The notes under the pieces were generated by a model that was not told the origin of the DNA, did not search any database, and saw nothing but the letters and a program-made list of their open reading frames with translations. A stretch of 64,000 nucleotides of DNA from Karalla daura (taxonomy: Eukaryota > Chordata > Actinopteri > Chaetodontiformes > Leiognathidae), in assembly GCA_029224185.1 (NCBI GenBank), contig CM055206.1:9104183-9168182 (forward strand), written 5' to 3'. Below are positions 12,298-24,626 of the stretch, piece by piece (position 1 is the stretch's first letter; every line of letters begins with the position of its first letter). Position numbers and translations under genes: made by a program.

Positions 12298-14184
12298 AAT
12301 ATTCTTTTGTCACTGCTTTGTAAAAAAAAAAAAAACCTTCCCAAGAGGGAGAGTGAATGGTATGTGTCCATCCTGTGATGTACCAGTGTTTTTCCTGCCT
12401 CGCCCTAGATGCACCATCTTCATGCATCCATAACTGCAGTGCTAATCGCAGAGTTGCTAGCGTCCATTGTTTAGCAAGGATTCATGTGAGTGTGAGTAAA
12501 TGTGGAGCACAACAGCCAACCAGGGTGGAGCTTTCATATGGTTGCTGGCACATAAACCTGAAACAGAGTTTCCATGCAGAAATGGACTGAATTTTTCCCA
12601 TACCAAAAATAGGATTGATGAAATACTCAAATACACCATTCAACCATTCTAGGTGAATCTCAACTTTCTCCATCCCCTCAGCAAATGACAAAACAGTAAG
12701 AAATTACAATTTTTTTTGCAATCATTTCCACCCTGGGCACCGTCCACCAGCTCCTCCCCTTCCCTCCCTCCTTTTCGGTTGGATTTGTGTGTCCAGGCAA
12801 GCTCCTATCATGCCGCTCCAAACAAGCCCCAAAAACACAGACAAGCGCATTCACACACATCATCGAGCACTGTGTTATGAAACCAAATCCAATATCTTTC
12901 TGGGTCCCGAGCACAGCCCCTCTAATAACCAGCCTACAACTCACCTGCTCTCCTCATTGTGATGCCATGCTGAATAATTGAGGTTGTAGATCTTCGGGCA
13001 CAACCATGAAATAATTTCTCAGCGCCTGAAAGACCCCTCTTTTTTATTCCTCTCTCAAGATTATAATGGTTTATGCATTGTAGCCCCTCAGAAAATTACC
13101 TCACACAAACACACCTGTACATACTAGAGGGGAATCTTGTAATGGAGGTGGCACGGTGGGTGAAATATGTCCGGCAGGCAGTGATCATTATAAGCCAAAC
13201 AATTACTACTCTAAAAAGAGAAAATCAATTGTGCTGTGTATTCAGGAAGGCATTATGATGACAAGAGCCTCCCGCCACTACTTTTATGTGTCCCATGAAT
13301 TTCCCTCCAATGCATTCGCCGGCTTAAAATGCTGAGTCTAGCTGGAATCAGCCTCTGATTAGTGTCTGACTGTTGGCAGAGCTGTGTTAGTCTCCGTCTC
13401 TGGCCGTCTGAGGACTTGGAGGAGTTCTCCAGAGCCCACACGGAGTGATTCACCGAGGTCAAGGCACCATCGCTCACCTATTATTTGGTGTTATAGCTGT
13501 TGCCACCGGAGGCTGTCACATTGTTAATGATTGTGTTCATGTGTTACAGGAAGTAATTGGACATTTTTTATTCCCTCGACTCCCCCAAGTGTGTGCACTG
13601 AAAGGAAAGATCAATATGTGAATGGACGCTGCACTATGGTAATTTATGATGGCCGATTGGAGAGTGATTTAATTTAGTGGTCAGGAAACAGGCAGGATAT
13701 TCCCAAAGAAGATTTTCCTTGAACTGTTTCCTCCCCTGACTCATATGAGAGTGAGGCTCAGAGCTGTTTGTTTGGTAACGCTCTCTAATTGATTGCTGGT
13801 TTGTCCCAATCAGATTTATTGCCTGGATTTTAAATAAGGCACGTTTGGGGAAAAGTAGTTATTCTCTGTCTTAGAGAGCTGCAGAGCGTTAGCGGAGTAA
13901 GTAAATGCAGCTCTGTCATCGTAAATAAAAAGCCATTGTCAGGAGCTGGTTAGCTTAGCTTAGCATTAAGAGCAGAAACCTGAGGATACAGCTTTTCCCT
14001 GGATTCTCTAATGTCTGTTTATTTAATGCACACAAAACACAAAAGTAAAGACACAAAAATTGTCATGTTGTAGGTATTTTAATTCTGCACTTGATGTCTT
14101 GACAATATACTCATTGCCATCACAGCAACACGCTCAGATTGACATAAATAGAGAGAAAGAGAAAGAGAGAAGGAAGGAGATGTT

Positions 14185-14410
14185 TTGTGCAGACAAAGAA
14201 CAGTTAGCATTTTTGTTAATGCCAGCAACTCCTACACTGGTCTTGTGGTTGTTTATCCGTTTCAAGTCTTTGAAACTCCTGTCATCTTCAAGTTCAATCC
14301 TTTCATCCATTCATCTGCACGAAAGGGAGCAAGCACAGATCCTAAAACATCAAACTAGTCATTGAACACAGCTTTGATATTACAGACAGCAGGCTCCATG
14401 TGTGGGAGAG
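14185..14410 (+). repeat. Copy 1 of a diverged direct duplication
   Basis: Shares ordered landmarks with 14583-14875: 'caaagaa..cagttag', 'tttttgttaa.gccagc.actcctac', 'gtttat', 'tttcaagtct', 'aactcctgt.atcttca', 'tatcaatcc'-like, then 'attacagacagcag.c.ccatgtgt.ggag'. It is not recognised as a known repeat family. Confidence 0.7.
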
Positions 14411-14582
14411 CTTTTTTTTTTTAAGTATATTCATTTCAGAGCTATAGAGCTGCTGGAATGTCAGTGGTCCTTACACAGACAAAATTCTCTGAGTCTCTTT
14501 TGTAATGCGTTCTTTGTCCATAACCACAGCAATGGCAGTGCCATTTTGTTGTTTGGCTGTTGGCTGTTTTTGATGGATAAAC

Positions 14583-14875
14583 TGCAAAAGCGTTGTCCAG
14601 CCAAAGAATTACAGTTAGTGTTTTTGTTAACGCCAGCGACTCCTACTCTCGTAGGTGTTTATTGTGACAGAGTTAAATTCACAATTTCTCAATTTCAAGT
14701 CTAAAAGGCTAATAAAACAAACTCCTGTTATCTTCATGTTTGTTAGTATCAATCCAGTTATTTGCAAAAAAAAAAGAGAGGGAAAGAATACGCACACATC
14801 CCAAGATCAGAGACCAGTTCTCCAACACAATCTTGTTATTACAGACAGCAGACCCCATGTGTAGGAGGGCATTTT
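14583..14875 (+). repeat. Copy 2 of a diverged direct duplication
   Basis: Partner of 14185-14410, about 0.4 kb downstream in the same orientation, longer through several insertions. Either an old local duplication or two copies of an unrecognised element. Confidence 0.7.
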
Positions 14876-16104
14876 GTGGTTACAGAGGAGAGGCTGCTCT
14901 TGCTGCCTCCAGGCCTGCTGCAGGTCACCTTAACTGCCAAGATAACAGACAGGAGAGCTGTCTCGCCCTCGCAACCATCCACACATGTAGGTTGACAAGG
15001 CTGAAACAGCATGTCGACTTTTGTGGCCGTGCCACAGCTGCCCACTTAAGCAAAAAACCGAGCAGCGTGTAAAAGTCAAAGGCCGCGTGCTGCGATGCAA
15101 TCTCCAGCAGACCAAGCTTACATAAGAGCAGGTCTGGCCCTGGCGGAGCAGTGGGCAGGCAGAACTCCATAACCCATCGTCCCCTCATCTCCAAGGAGAG
15201 GCCAAGATTTTGTTTGAAGGCTGCTAGTTAAGCATCAAAGGCGTTGCAGGTTATTAGTCGAGGCTTCTCGAAGTCTGTCGCCAGGTCTGGTCTTTATCCT
15301 AGAGCTTGGGGTCTTGGGCCGGAACACGCACAAGCACACACACACACACATGCACGTCAACATGTGTGACCCATGCCCATGCCAAGGGATTAGTCCCCTC
15401 CAGGCCCTGGTCCACACAGTGGGCAGGCAATTGGGGAGCAATGCCAGGGCCTGCTTACAGAGATTTAGCCACTGCTTTACACTCCGTGGCTCGGTTCAAA
15501 CATACACACATGGCCTCCTTTGCCGTCTGCAGGACCCAGCGGACGAGCGCTGATCCGCTGCAGAGATAATAACGTGTGTGAACTGTGATTTTGGCTGCAG
15601 GGAGGCAGGGAGAGATTGGCTTTGTAGGGGTGTTTTAATGTGGGAAGATGTCAAAAGGAGCAGTCGGTGCAATGTAAATGTGTTGTTTGATACAAATGCC
15701 AAGCATGTGTCATGTCCTTGCACTGCGGATCACTAATGAGTTTGTGTCAAGGGAGTTAACAAACTCTGAGAATGTTGCACAACAATTGCCATTTGAGTCA
15801 GAGCTGCTCGTTTTAGCTTTCTGCTCCGTTATTGCTGCAATGATTCATGATAGTTTAGTGCAGCAATTAAGACCCAGTCTGAAAGGTCGTACAAGTTGAT
15901 ACTGTGTTTTTGTAATTGTGGAGATATTTCCTAAATGCTGAATGTAGTATTTAGGATGCACTGGGAGTACTCAGTGTACTGTAGATGCTCAACCTTGTTA
16001 CAGATTTGTATGAAATGGTTCTGGACAGGTGTAAAACTCGTATTTGTCAGGACACAGAAAAGCAACTGGACATGTACGATTTGCAACATCGAAGGCTGAA
16101 ATTA

Positions 16105-16205
16105 CTTAACACAGGGAGAACATCCACACTCCACACAGAGAGACCCTTTGTCCTACCTGGGAGTCAAACCAGAGACTTATCGGCTTATCTAACATGCCAA
16201 TTTTG
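16105..16205 (-). repeat. Degraded SINE-type fragment
   Basis: Antisense landmarks 'acagggagaacatccacactccacacagagagaccc' and 'cctgggagtcaaaccagagac' match the central part of the fish SINE seen elsewhere in the window. Only about 100 bases remain. Confidence 0.6.
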
Positions 16206-18767
16206 AATGCCCATCTCAAGAAATTTCCATTTCCACCAATTACAGATGAGGGGATGCATCTCTTAATGACTGATGATAAAATTTGTTGTTGGCCTCCAGC
16301 CAAACTTTGCAATTACAGTAAGAATTTGCCAAAGAAATTCTGATGCAACTGCGATTTCATTCAAATTTTCTACATGTGCTGTAAATAGCACAGAGTGAGA
16401 CGAGGCAAGTGGGAATACAGTAGCACATACTGTATGCAGACTAGATGCTCAGTGCCGGGATATCCTGTGCACAGTGCCTGTGTGCATATTCCACTGAGAC
16501 GCTGTGGCGGGGAGGAGAAGGTGATACAGAGCCACATAGGGAGGCGTGACACCATCCATTAATTCCACTGCTGGCATTGTAACTTATACAGTATTTTACT
16601 AGTTATCTGAAGCGAGTAAACAGATGGAGGGAGGAATATCTCCAGGTCTGTTTTTTTTTTTTTTTACAACCTGCCAGCTATTGCAGAGCCAGTGCAGTAC
16701 AAGCTTGATCTACATGCACATACACACAGGAATTGTCTCCGGGGATGCGCTGATTTTACTCCTTGCATAAGCTTCTCTGTGAGCTGCAGGAAAAAGATGA
16801 AATATTAATCGTTGCTGTTGAGCATTCTGTGGATGCACTGCAGGTTTATTTGTATGCCCCCTCAGGTGTGAAGAGTAAACAGGGCAGAGAGAAGCAACAG
16901 AGAGTCTAATCTGTGTATTCTGGTGGCAGAAGTCGCCTCCTGCATTGCTCCCCTCCATACAAAAACGCACACGCACACCTACAGTATCAACAACACAAAG
17001 CAGCACAGTCGACCCCAGACATCCACGATCAGTACCAAGCATCAGGATTCACACAGCACTTTGTATGCTTTGACAGCAAAAGATGCAGCTTTCCTCTGCT
17101 TGATAAAACAGAAAATTGATGATTTATGTGCTCACTCTGCCACTGACTCTGATTTATGTCTTTATCGCTCCAAAAACTTTCATAACATTCACAGTGATAA
17201 GTGCCAGGGTGGTGTGGAGTACAGTAGGCGGCTTCTGACTGTCCTTACTTACCCCAGTGTTTGGCTTTTAAAAACTCTGCCGGACTCCTGCGCAGTACAT
17301 TACGCAATCCAGTACAGTAGCGATATGCTGTTATTGTTCTCTTTGTTGAGCTTATTTTGTTTGGTTTTGTTAAGATGGTTTCATCTCGACAGTCCCATTG
17401 AAAGCTGCTGAAGTAGACTGTGAGATGCGGATGAAAGCGAGAGTTCCTCGACCAGGGTCACAAAGTGATAAACATGACAAGTATTAAGATAAAAATGGAG
17501 ACCACAAGAATATTTCAAACAACAGACCTACACAAACAAGTGGAACTAAAACTACAAAACAAGTGAAAAAGGTCAAATATCAACACTATTGAAAATGAAA
17601 AATCATGTCACTTCTGTGTTGCTTTTTTCATTTTTCAGGTTGCAACTCAATCAATCTTTCCCGACAAATTTTCTAAGCCATCACTTTTCTTACTTCACTT
17701 AGCTGCTGTTTACCCGTCAAAATATCCCTCTTACCCCTAGGTCTTAGATGCCAATTTGACTTTTCAGAATGATGTTATTCATTCGAGCATCAGTTGCTGT
17801 GAAAATGCATGAGTGTTTCATCGTTTCGGGATGCTCTGCTGCCCAACAGTTGACAGTTGCTGGAGGAAAAGGACCGGCTCTATCTGAGAGAGACTTAGCC
17901 TTTTGTAATGAGCTGCACATAAATAACTTCATTATTCTTTTGTCTGCCGAGATGAAAAGGAAGGGGAGGCAGGCAAAGAGCAACCTTTTTCCCCCTCGCA
18001 AAGCACAGTGGAGAGTCCCATTCAGACCGAGCACAGAGGTTATGCCAGCAGAAGCGTGCTGCTCATTCGTTCTGGGGAGATAGCATCAGAGCTGCAGAGA
18101 CAGGCCACAGGTTCTTTATTAATACAGTCGGCAGTACGCCGAAACAGAGGACAAGTGAGGGTGAGTTCTCTCACTCCATTCACTCGGAGCATCGGGGATG
18201 GAGGGGTGTGCAATAAAGTCAATGAGCCAGTAGATTTCCCTGCTGTGCGATTTCATCACCCCGCACACCTCCATATTGAACACAAAAGTTATGGGCATGG
18301 TGTAGTAGGAGGATGAGTAGGAGTTGTTAATGTCATAGTGCTGTTATTCATTAGCAAGCACAAGGACTTGAACGTGCCTCCCGATGGAAAAGTTAAGAGA
18401 AATGTTCACAAAGTAGTGGTGGCAGGGTATAGCTGTGATGGTGTCGGTATTTACCACTTAAGAGGGTCCAAAATGAAGACACTGAATTCAGACTATTTAA
18501 CCCTGTTGCACCAGCGTTTGGCCATTATTAATAAATCTTTCTCACACACCTTTGCCTGAGTGCAATGCTTAATCAATATGGAGACTCTTTCAAAGTCAAT
18601 TAAGTATTCAGAAGGTCAGTCGAAGGTTCGTTTATTCATCATTTCACCAATTACGGTTCTATTATCATTGATTTTATTTTCTCTCTATGCTTCCGAGATA
18701 AAAGGCTGAGTACATCATACATCATGAAAATAAACCTGTTGGAGGATGGGTTGAAGGGTCTCAATTA

Positions 18768-18910
18768 ACGATCCATCCATTACAATCAATGTCGTGGGGG
18801 TCCTCCAGTTCACATAGAGCAAAGGGAGAGAGGGAATACACCCTGGACAAGTCACCCATCCATCATAAGGAACACATGCATACCATTCACTCTCACAATA
18901 CAGGTGTCTA
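18768..18910 (-). repeat. Degraded SINE tail fragment
   Basis: The phrases 'gatccatccatt', 'gggaatacaccctggacaagtcacccatccatca' and 'acacatgcataccattcactctcaca' are the antisense of the fish SINE/LINE2-type 3' region ('caacctgtccagggtgtat...'). The 5' part is absent. Confidence 0.6.
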
Positions 18911-21900
18911 TTATGTCTAGCATCATTTAAGATGGCAAGAGTGTATCCCAGAAGAGAGGCTCAGTGGCAGAACGCCTGAGAAATGAAATTTGGGACTCGG
19001 TCCAAACTGAACTTGTCTGATACAACAAAATACCACTTATGTTGTGATACAAGTTAAAGCATGCAGAATGAATTGGACATCCGAGGCCACCACTCAGAGC
19101 GCTGGCACCTAAAGTGAACCGCACGAAAGATAAACAGTTGTGGTGCTGAGTCACCTCTCTGGATTCACACTCGCCGGCCTGGCCTCTGCTTGTTTTCACA
19201 TCAGCATCGTTCAGCGCAGATGATTCAGCTGCGTTACGTGGCCCTGTGTCACGCCAGGGAGGCAACCAGAGTTTAGGGGAGACGTCTGCGGGGGTAAACA
19301 CGGAGAGCTAATCCTCGTTGTGTTTTCTGCGCCTGAATTAATCATCGGCAGGGTCTCCTCACAGCTCTCAGGGCGGTGTCAGCCGTGTCACATCAGATCG
19401 GGCCGGTTACCTCTGATGTGCTGAGCAGAAAGAGAAGGCCAGCCAGGTTGCATTCTGCTGACTGGCTGGAACCACATGTCAGCCTGAATGCAGTTTGCAA
19501 AGAGGCAGACGCTGCCCTCGTCGAAGAGCACGCTTCCCGATCCTATTCCCTGCATCGCCTCGAGTTACGGACAACCCACCAGTCAGGTTTGTTTGGCACA
19601 GAGAGGAGAAGAATGTGCTGTTTGTACGCAGGCCAAGCAAAACAATCTCATGTGATCTGTCCCAAATATCCAGTCACATACACATGATCACTAAGTCATC
19701 CACAGCCAGGGTTAGCCAGCCAGAATCAGTCACAGCCGCGAAAGCGCCCAACAAAACGCATTGTTTCATCAAAAAGGGAAAAAAAATGGCAGCTGCAGTA
19801 TTGTGGCCTGTGGATAATCTGGCAGCAAGTGCCTTCGTGGATTTGTGCTCGTGAGCATTCCCGCTTTGTGGAAGGGTGTGAAGAGCAGGTTGCATAAGAG
19901 GATCACCTCTGTAATGTTGTTATGCATGGTTGCTGTTCAATATGGCCTTTCAACGTGTCCCAAAGAGCGGCTAGGAGAGAGTGGTTCCTTTTTCTTAAGG
20001 ACCAGTTCCACAGAAAGATGCTGGCACATTGGGATTATCGACAGAAACAGGGAATTAGGGAAGAAGCAGAGAAAAAAGCAGGCGAGGGCCTGGATGGGAA
20101 TTGAGATGTGTAGTGGGGAAGTGTGAGGACATGAAAGGACTGAAATACAAGGGGTACAGCATGTTTGAACTGCCTTTCTATGGTATCAAGAAACCCTAAT
20201 CTTAAATTGTATTCAAAAGGCAAAGTACATAAACAGATTTGTAGAGAAGACATCAAGGAGCTATGATCAAGTAGTTATCTTAGCATAGAGACCAGAGGCA
20301 GCAAACTAGCGCCTCCAGCATCCATAAAGCCAACAAATTTACACAATTTCATAGTTCTTTATAAAAACCAAAAGTGGATAAATTGCAGTTTCACACGGAT
20401 ACCACATGCTTTATTTCTTTGGCCCTCACTGCAACCAGAACTGGGACTTCCTGTTAGCTGTAAGCTATGAGGCAAGTGACGCACAAACAGTCTCTGTTGT
20501 GTGTGTGGGAGGGTGAACGTGTGTGTATTTTTAAAACAGTAGGATTATGCGTGATCTCTGAACCCACCAAAAACAGCACTTCATTCAGTAATTTTCCCTC
20601 TGGCCGTCCTGCTTTCTGCCCTCATTCCATTGTAATACAACCTGTAAAACCACCATTTTGTTGTTTTTGTTTTTATTATGCATAAACAACAAATAAGGTA
20701 AAGTGATGCATTTTTTTTGGCAGGATGTCAAGTGTATGTGCTAAACCACACAAGTCACCACCTTTTGACAGCAGGAGAAAAACAAAGTATATATAATTAA
20801 AAGTTATGTCTAGTTCAGCATTGTAGTCACATTAACAGATGTGCTAAATTTAAGCACAACCAAACAGTTTATTAAGATGAAAGACACAGAAATTGTGTAG
20901 CTTTAAAAAGAAACTCAAACCAAAGAGTTGTCATATATAAAAGACAGTTTCTTGTCTGTTTGTTTAATGCAGCAATTTTATGCATAAATGGAAGTTGCAC
21001 AGGATTTAAAATATTAAATCCTGAAGATAACACTGTGGAAAATAGATTGAATCAGCAATTTTTGCAATGCAGTAGAAATTCTAGGTATGTCCGACTAAGA
21101 GGCTGCTCATGAATGTGCTTGTAGTCTTGGTGTGAACATGACTAACATAACATGACTGTTTCAGTATGCATGGGGGAATAACTAAACAACACGCACTTAA
21201 ATATCATGCATCTGTCAATGTCAAAGGACTGCATTGTATTCATAAGCAAAGTGTGCTTAAGCTTGTAAAACAACTGCAATAAAGCTCCCAAAAATTTCAA
21301 CGTGACATCCATTTAAGCAGCGCAACAAGACGAGCTCCATTTTTAGAGCTGGGTATCATGGGATTTTTGTGCCTTATGTTATGTTTGAATATTGTGAGGT
21401 TTCATAGAAATCCGTCCCCTTTTCACATTATTACATTGATGTCATTGGCATTAAGTGGTCTGCTTAGTGAGTAGACCGGGAATTCAAAGGGGATTAAGCT
21501 CATTCATCCTCCAATCCACACAGATGAATGGCTACACACACACACGACCAAGATGCTCCTTTCTGAGTGCAGCATCCTGCCAACGAGTGCAGTGTGCGAG
21601 GCGGAGGGGTTGTCACCCCACAGTCAGGTTATGGATTTGTGATTTGATTTGGTGCTCTGACAGATTGGCAGGGGCCACTTGTTGAGTCTGGAGCAGATCT
21701 CTCGCCGGCCTCCAGGGGGCAGGGCGGGCCTCAGGGCCCCAGGGCAACTCTGCCCTGTGCTCTGGGCTTAGCTGCTCGTTACATTAAAACAGGGGCTTCT
21801 GTGACAGAGTCAGCATTATGAAAGCTAAGAGGATTAGCTGATGGACATTTCTGGCGTTCCCGGTCAATTATCAAAATGAAATGAAAAGCAGTGACTGGGC

Positions 21901-21950
21901 AGGGTTGGCATGCTCTGTGGCACAGAAGAGCTCCTCTCTCTCTCCTCTTC

Positions 21951-21998
21951 CTCCTCCTCCTCCTCCTCCTCCTCCGCCTCATCATCATCATCATCATC
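21951..21998 (+). repeat. (CTC)n followed by (ATC)n repeat
   Basis: Eight or so CTC units, a short break, then an ATC run, followed by CACTCT repeats. Poly-Ser, poly-Leu and poly-Glu open frames over it are artefacts. Confidence 0.95.
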
Positions 21999-22329
21999 TC
22001 CACTCTCACTCTCACTCAGCATCTGTCTGTCACAGGTTACTGTGGTCTGGGAGGGGGAAGCAGGGGGGAGGGAGGGAGTAAATAATAAATAAATAAATAA
22101 AGGCATCATTGATGGGTTTCTAGACATGGAAGTTTGTGTGCGCGCTTGTCTGTGTGTGAGCCACGGATTAAAAAAGAGCATTTAAATTTTAATGTTTCTA
22201 AAGTGCAAAACTGTATGTTACGCAACTGTATAAAAACGGGCCCACACGTCAGCCAGCCATCCGTCCAACTCCTCCAACCATGTGCACACATCCTCCAACA
22301 CTCCTTCCACTGTCCTGTTTGTGTGTTTA

Positions 22330-22331
<2 letters not shown>

Positions 22332-22368
<37 letters not shown>

Positions 22369-22373
22369 GTGTG
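22332..22373 (+). repeat. (GT)n repeat
   Basis: About 40 bases of GT with one C interruption. A second GT run of about 28 bases lies at 22492-22519. Confidence 0.95.
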
Positions 22374-24353
22374 AACCCCCCCTGTGATTGCTTAACAGGC
22401 TATAACTGTAGGAGGAGTCTCCACCTCTACTGATGCACATGTGGTGATGCTGAGAGCTGGGGATGATGAAGAGGAATGTGGGGGGTAGAGTTGTGTGTGT
22501 GTGTGTGTGTGTGTGTGTGGTTTTGGTATACCTATAACAGTGGCCTTCCACAGCTGCCCGTGTTAAGGATCTACCTCGGGGATTCACACAACACTGCAGA
22601 CGCAATCAAGCGATTCAGTGTGCCACCGCGGCTGCAGCGGACACATCTCTCTGTCAGTGACACCCCGCATCCTCCTCCATACTGAACGGCAGCTACGCGG
22701 CTCCTTATCGCCTAACTTCCTAATACACCGGTTAGACCTCAGTGGAGCACAGCCGAGGTGAGGCTGTATATTCATGTGTGCCTGAAAGAGATAAGAAAAC
22801 AAACTGCTGAACCGTTTCACTATTTATTTTTTTTATTTATTTTTTAACGCGACAAACGTCCAGGGGAGGGAAACAGCATTTCCCTGCTGTGAGACAGTCG
22901 CCCAAAATATAAAAGTGAAGACGCATAATCCGGGCTCAGTACATAGCAGGCTGAATTATTATTTGACCCCAGTTATCACTTAAAGGACAAAGTCATCTCG
23001 CCACTGTATTCCAGGTGCTACACAGGCAGATTTGATGCTGAGAAACGTTTCTATTACTGCAGGAGCTGGTGGGCCCGATAGGCAGCAAATCATGTGGACA
23101 TGCAAATATAAACCGCACTGATGAGGTAGAGATGGGTTATACACATATATCCATTTGAGGTTATGCTATTTCTTCGATTTGCCGACTAGCTGTTTAGACT
23201 GTAAAATGAAAGATGTTTTAAAAAGGTGAAAGATGTTTTTCAAATATTGAAATAACCATTTCTTTCTCACTGCATGAGAAGCCACGGCTGGTGTGGAGTG
23301 GCAGCTAGATTAAGATTATCGGGACCAGAACTGGGCAGTGGTCAATGCAGGAAGAGGCAGCTGAAGTGAAATCCAGATGGTGATGTCCTGGACTTGGTCC
23401 TCAGAAACAGACTGGTGGTAACACAGCTGAGACTTAGGCAGTGACGTCATGATGTTGCACCCGCAGACTGGAGAAGGAAGCAACTGGTCTGCAAGATGAA
23501 CCAACTCTGAACCAGCACTGGAAATATTCCAGTAGAAAAGGGCAAATGGAGGACTAAAGCACCCAGCACATCTTCAGACTAAGGAAGCTGATGGAAAATG
23601 CCTTTAAACCATACATAAATGTAAGTGCCTTAATGCTTAAATCAACTGACTTATTGATAAAATTGTTATTCCATTAGTGAGAAGGAACATAGAAGGAACA
23701 ATAACTTCTGTTTGTTAAATACAACAAACTATATGCAATGGCATTTGAGGGGACTTTCTGGCTCACCTGAGAAAAGTTGAGATAATGTCATCTAAACTTT
23801 GGGCTCGCCACATCCAACCTGCAACTTAACTATAATCCTTAATTTCCCAACAGATGGATAAATTGTCCACCTAAGATGAACGCGTTGAATTACTTACGGG
23901 CAGTAAGACTGCGGCTTTATTAAAGAGGGCAATATCAAAAATGAGAATAATGTGAAATTAAGCCACTGTGGTTCGACCTCATCATTGTGTTAATTACTCC
24001 CGGCCAACATCTGAACTCCAGGACGGCCACGTGCCTCACACACAGGAAGTACTGAAGGAGAGTTTCAGAGTTCAGAGACGCCAACGTCTGATACCCCACT
24101 CACATGCTGGCCAGCACTCGGAAAGCATTCGGAGGGTCGAGCCTCTGGCATGCGAGACAAACTCTCTCCAACAACGCACATTTGAAAAAGACTGACTTTA
24201 ATGACAGAGAGTGGGAGGGCTGGGGGGAGGGGGAGCATCTGTCAGTCCATCCCGGGCATCGGGATGTTACTGTACAAAAGGAGCGATCTCAGGAACGCCG
24301 CAGTGTGTGAGGTCAGTCCCGGGGAAAGCATCTGCCGAGGTATACCCGCAATT

Positions 24354-24395
24354 AAAAAAAAAAAAAAAAAGAAAAGAGAGAGAGAGAGAGAGAGA
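24354..24395 (+). repeat. Poly-A then (GA)n tract
   Basis: Seventeen or so A residues followed by about 24 bases of GA, close to the cpsf2 stop codon and probably within its 3' UTR (CT and T-rich in the mRNA). Confidence 0.9.
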
Positions 24396-24563
24396 GGAAA
24401 AAAAACCTACAAAAGGGAAAATGTACAACAAGGTCGGCGGTGAAACAGCTGGAGCCGCCCCTGAGGCAGAGGTAGCCCGAGTGTGGAACACTCTCCTCCT
24501 CTGGGTAACGTCCTGGTACAGGATTGTCTCTGTATCGCCATGGTGTGCTCTTCTGCAGCACGG

Positions 24564-24626
24564 CCTCCTCCTCCTCCTCTTCCTCCTCCTCCTCCTCCTC
24601 CTCTGGCTGCTGCTGCTGCTGCTGCT
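24564..24626 (-). repeat. CAG and GAG triplet repeats abutting the cpsf2 stop codon
   Basis: On the cpsf2 strand the TAG stop at 24627-24625 is followed directly by a run of CAG triplets (to 24606) and then about 40 bases of GAG/AGG triplets. The arrays therefore start the 3' UTR. Confidence 0.9.

Noticed and set aside
16923..17411. Plus-strand open frame of 162 codons in the spacer
   Set aside because: No domain, no splice context, and a composition typical of chance frames. The hydrophobic end could mislead but no partner exons are seen.
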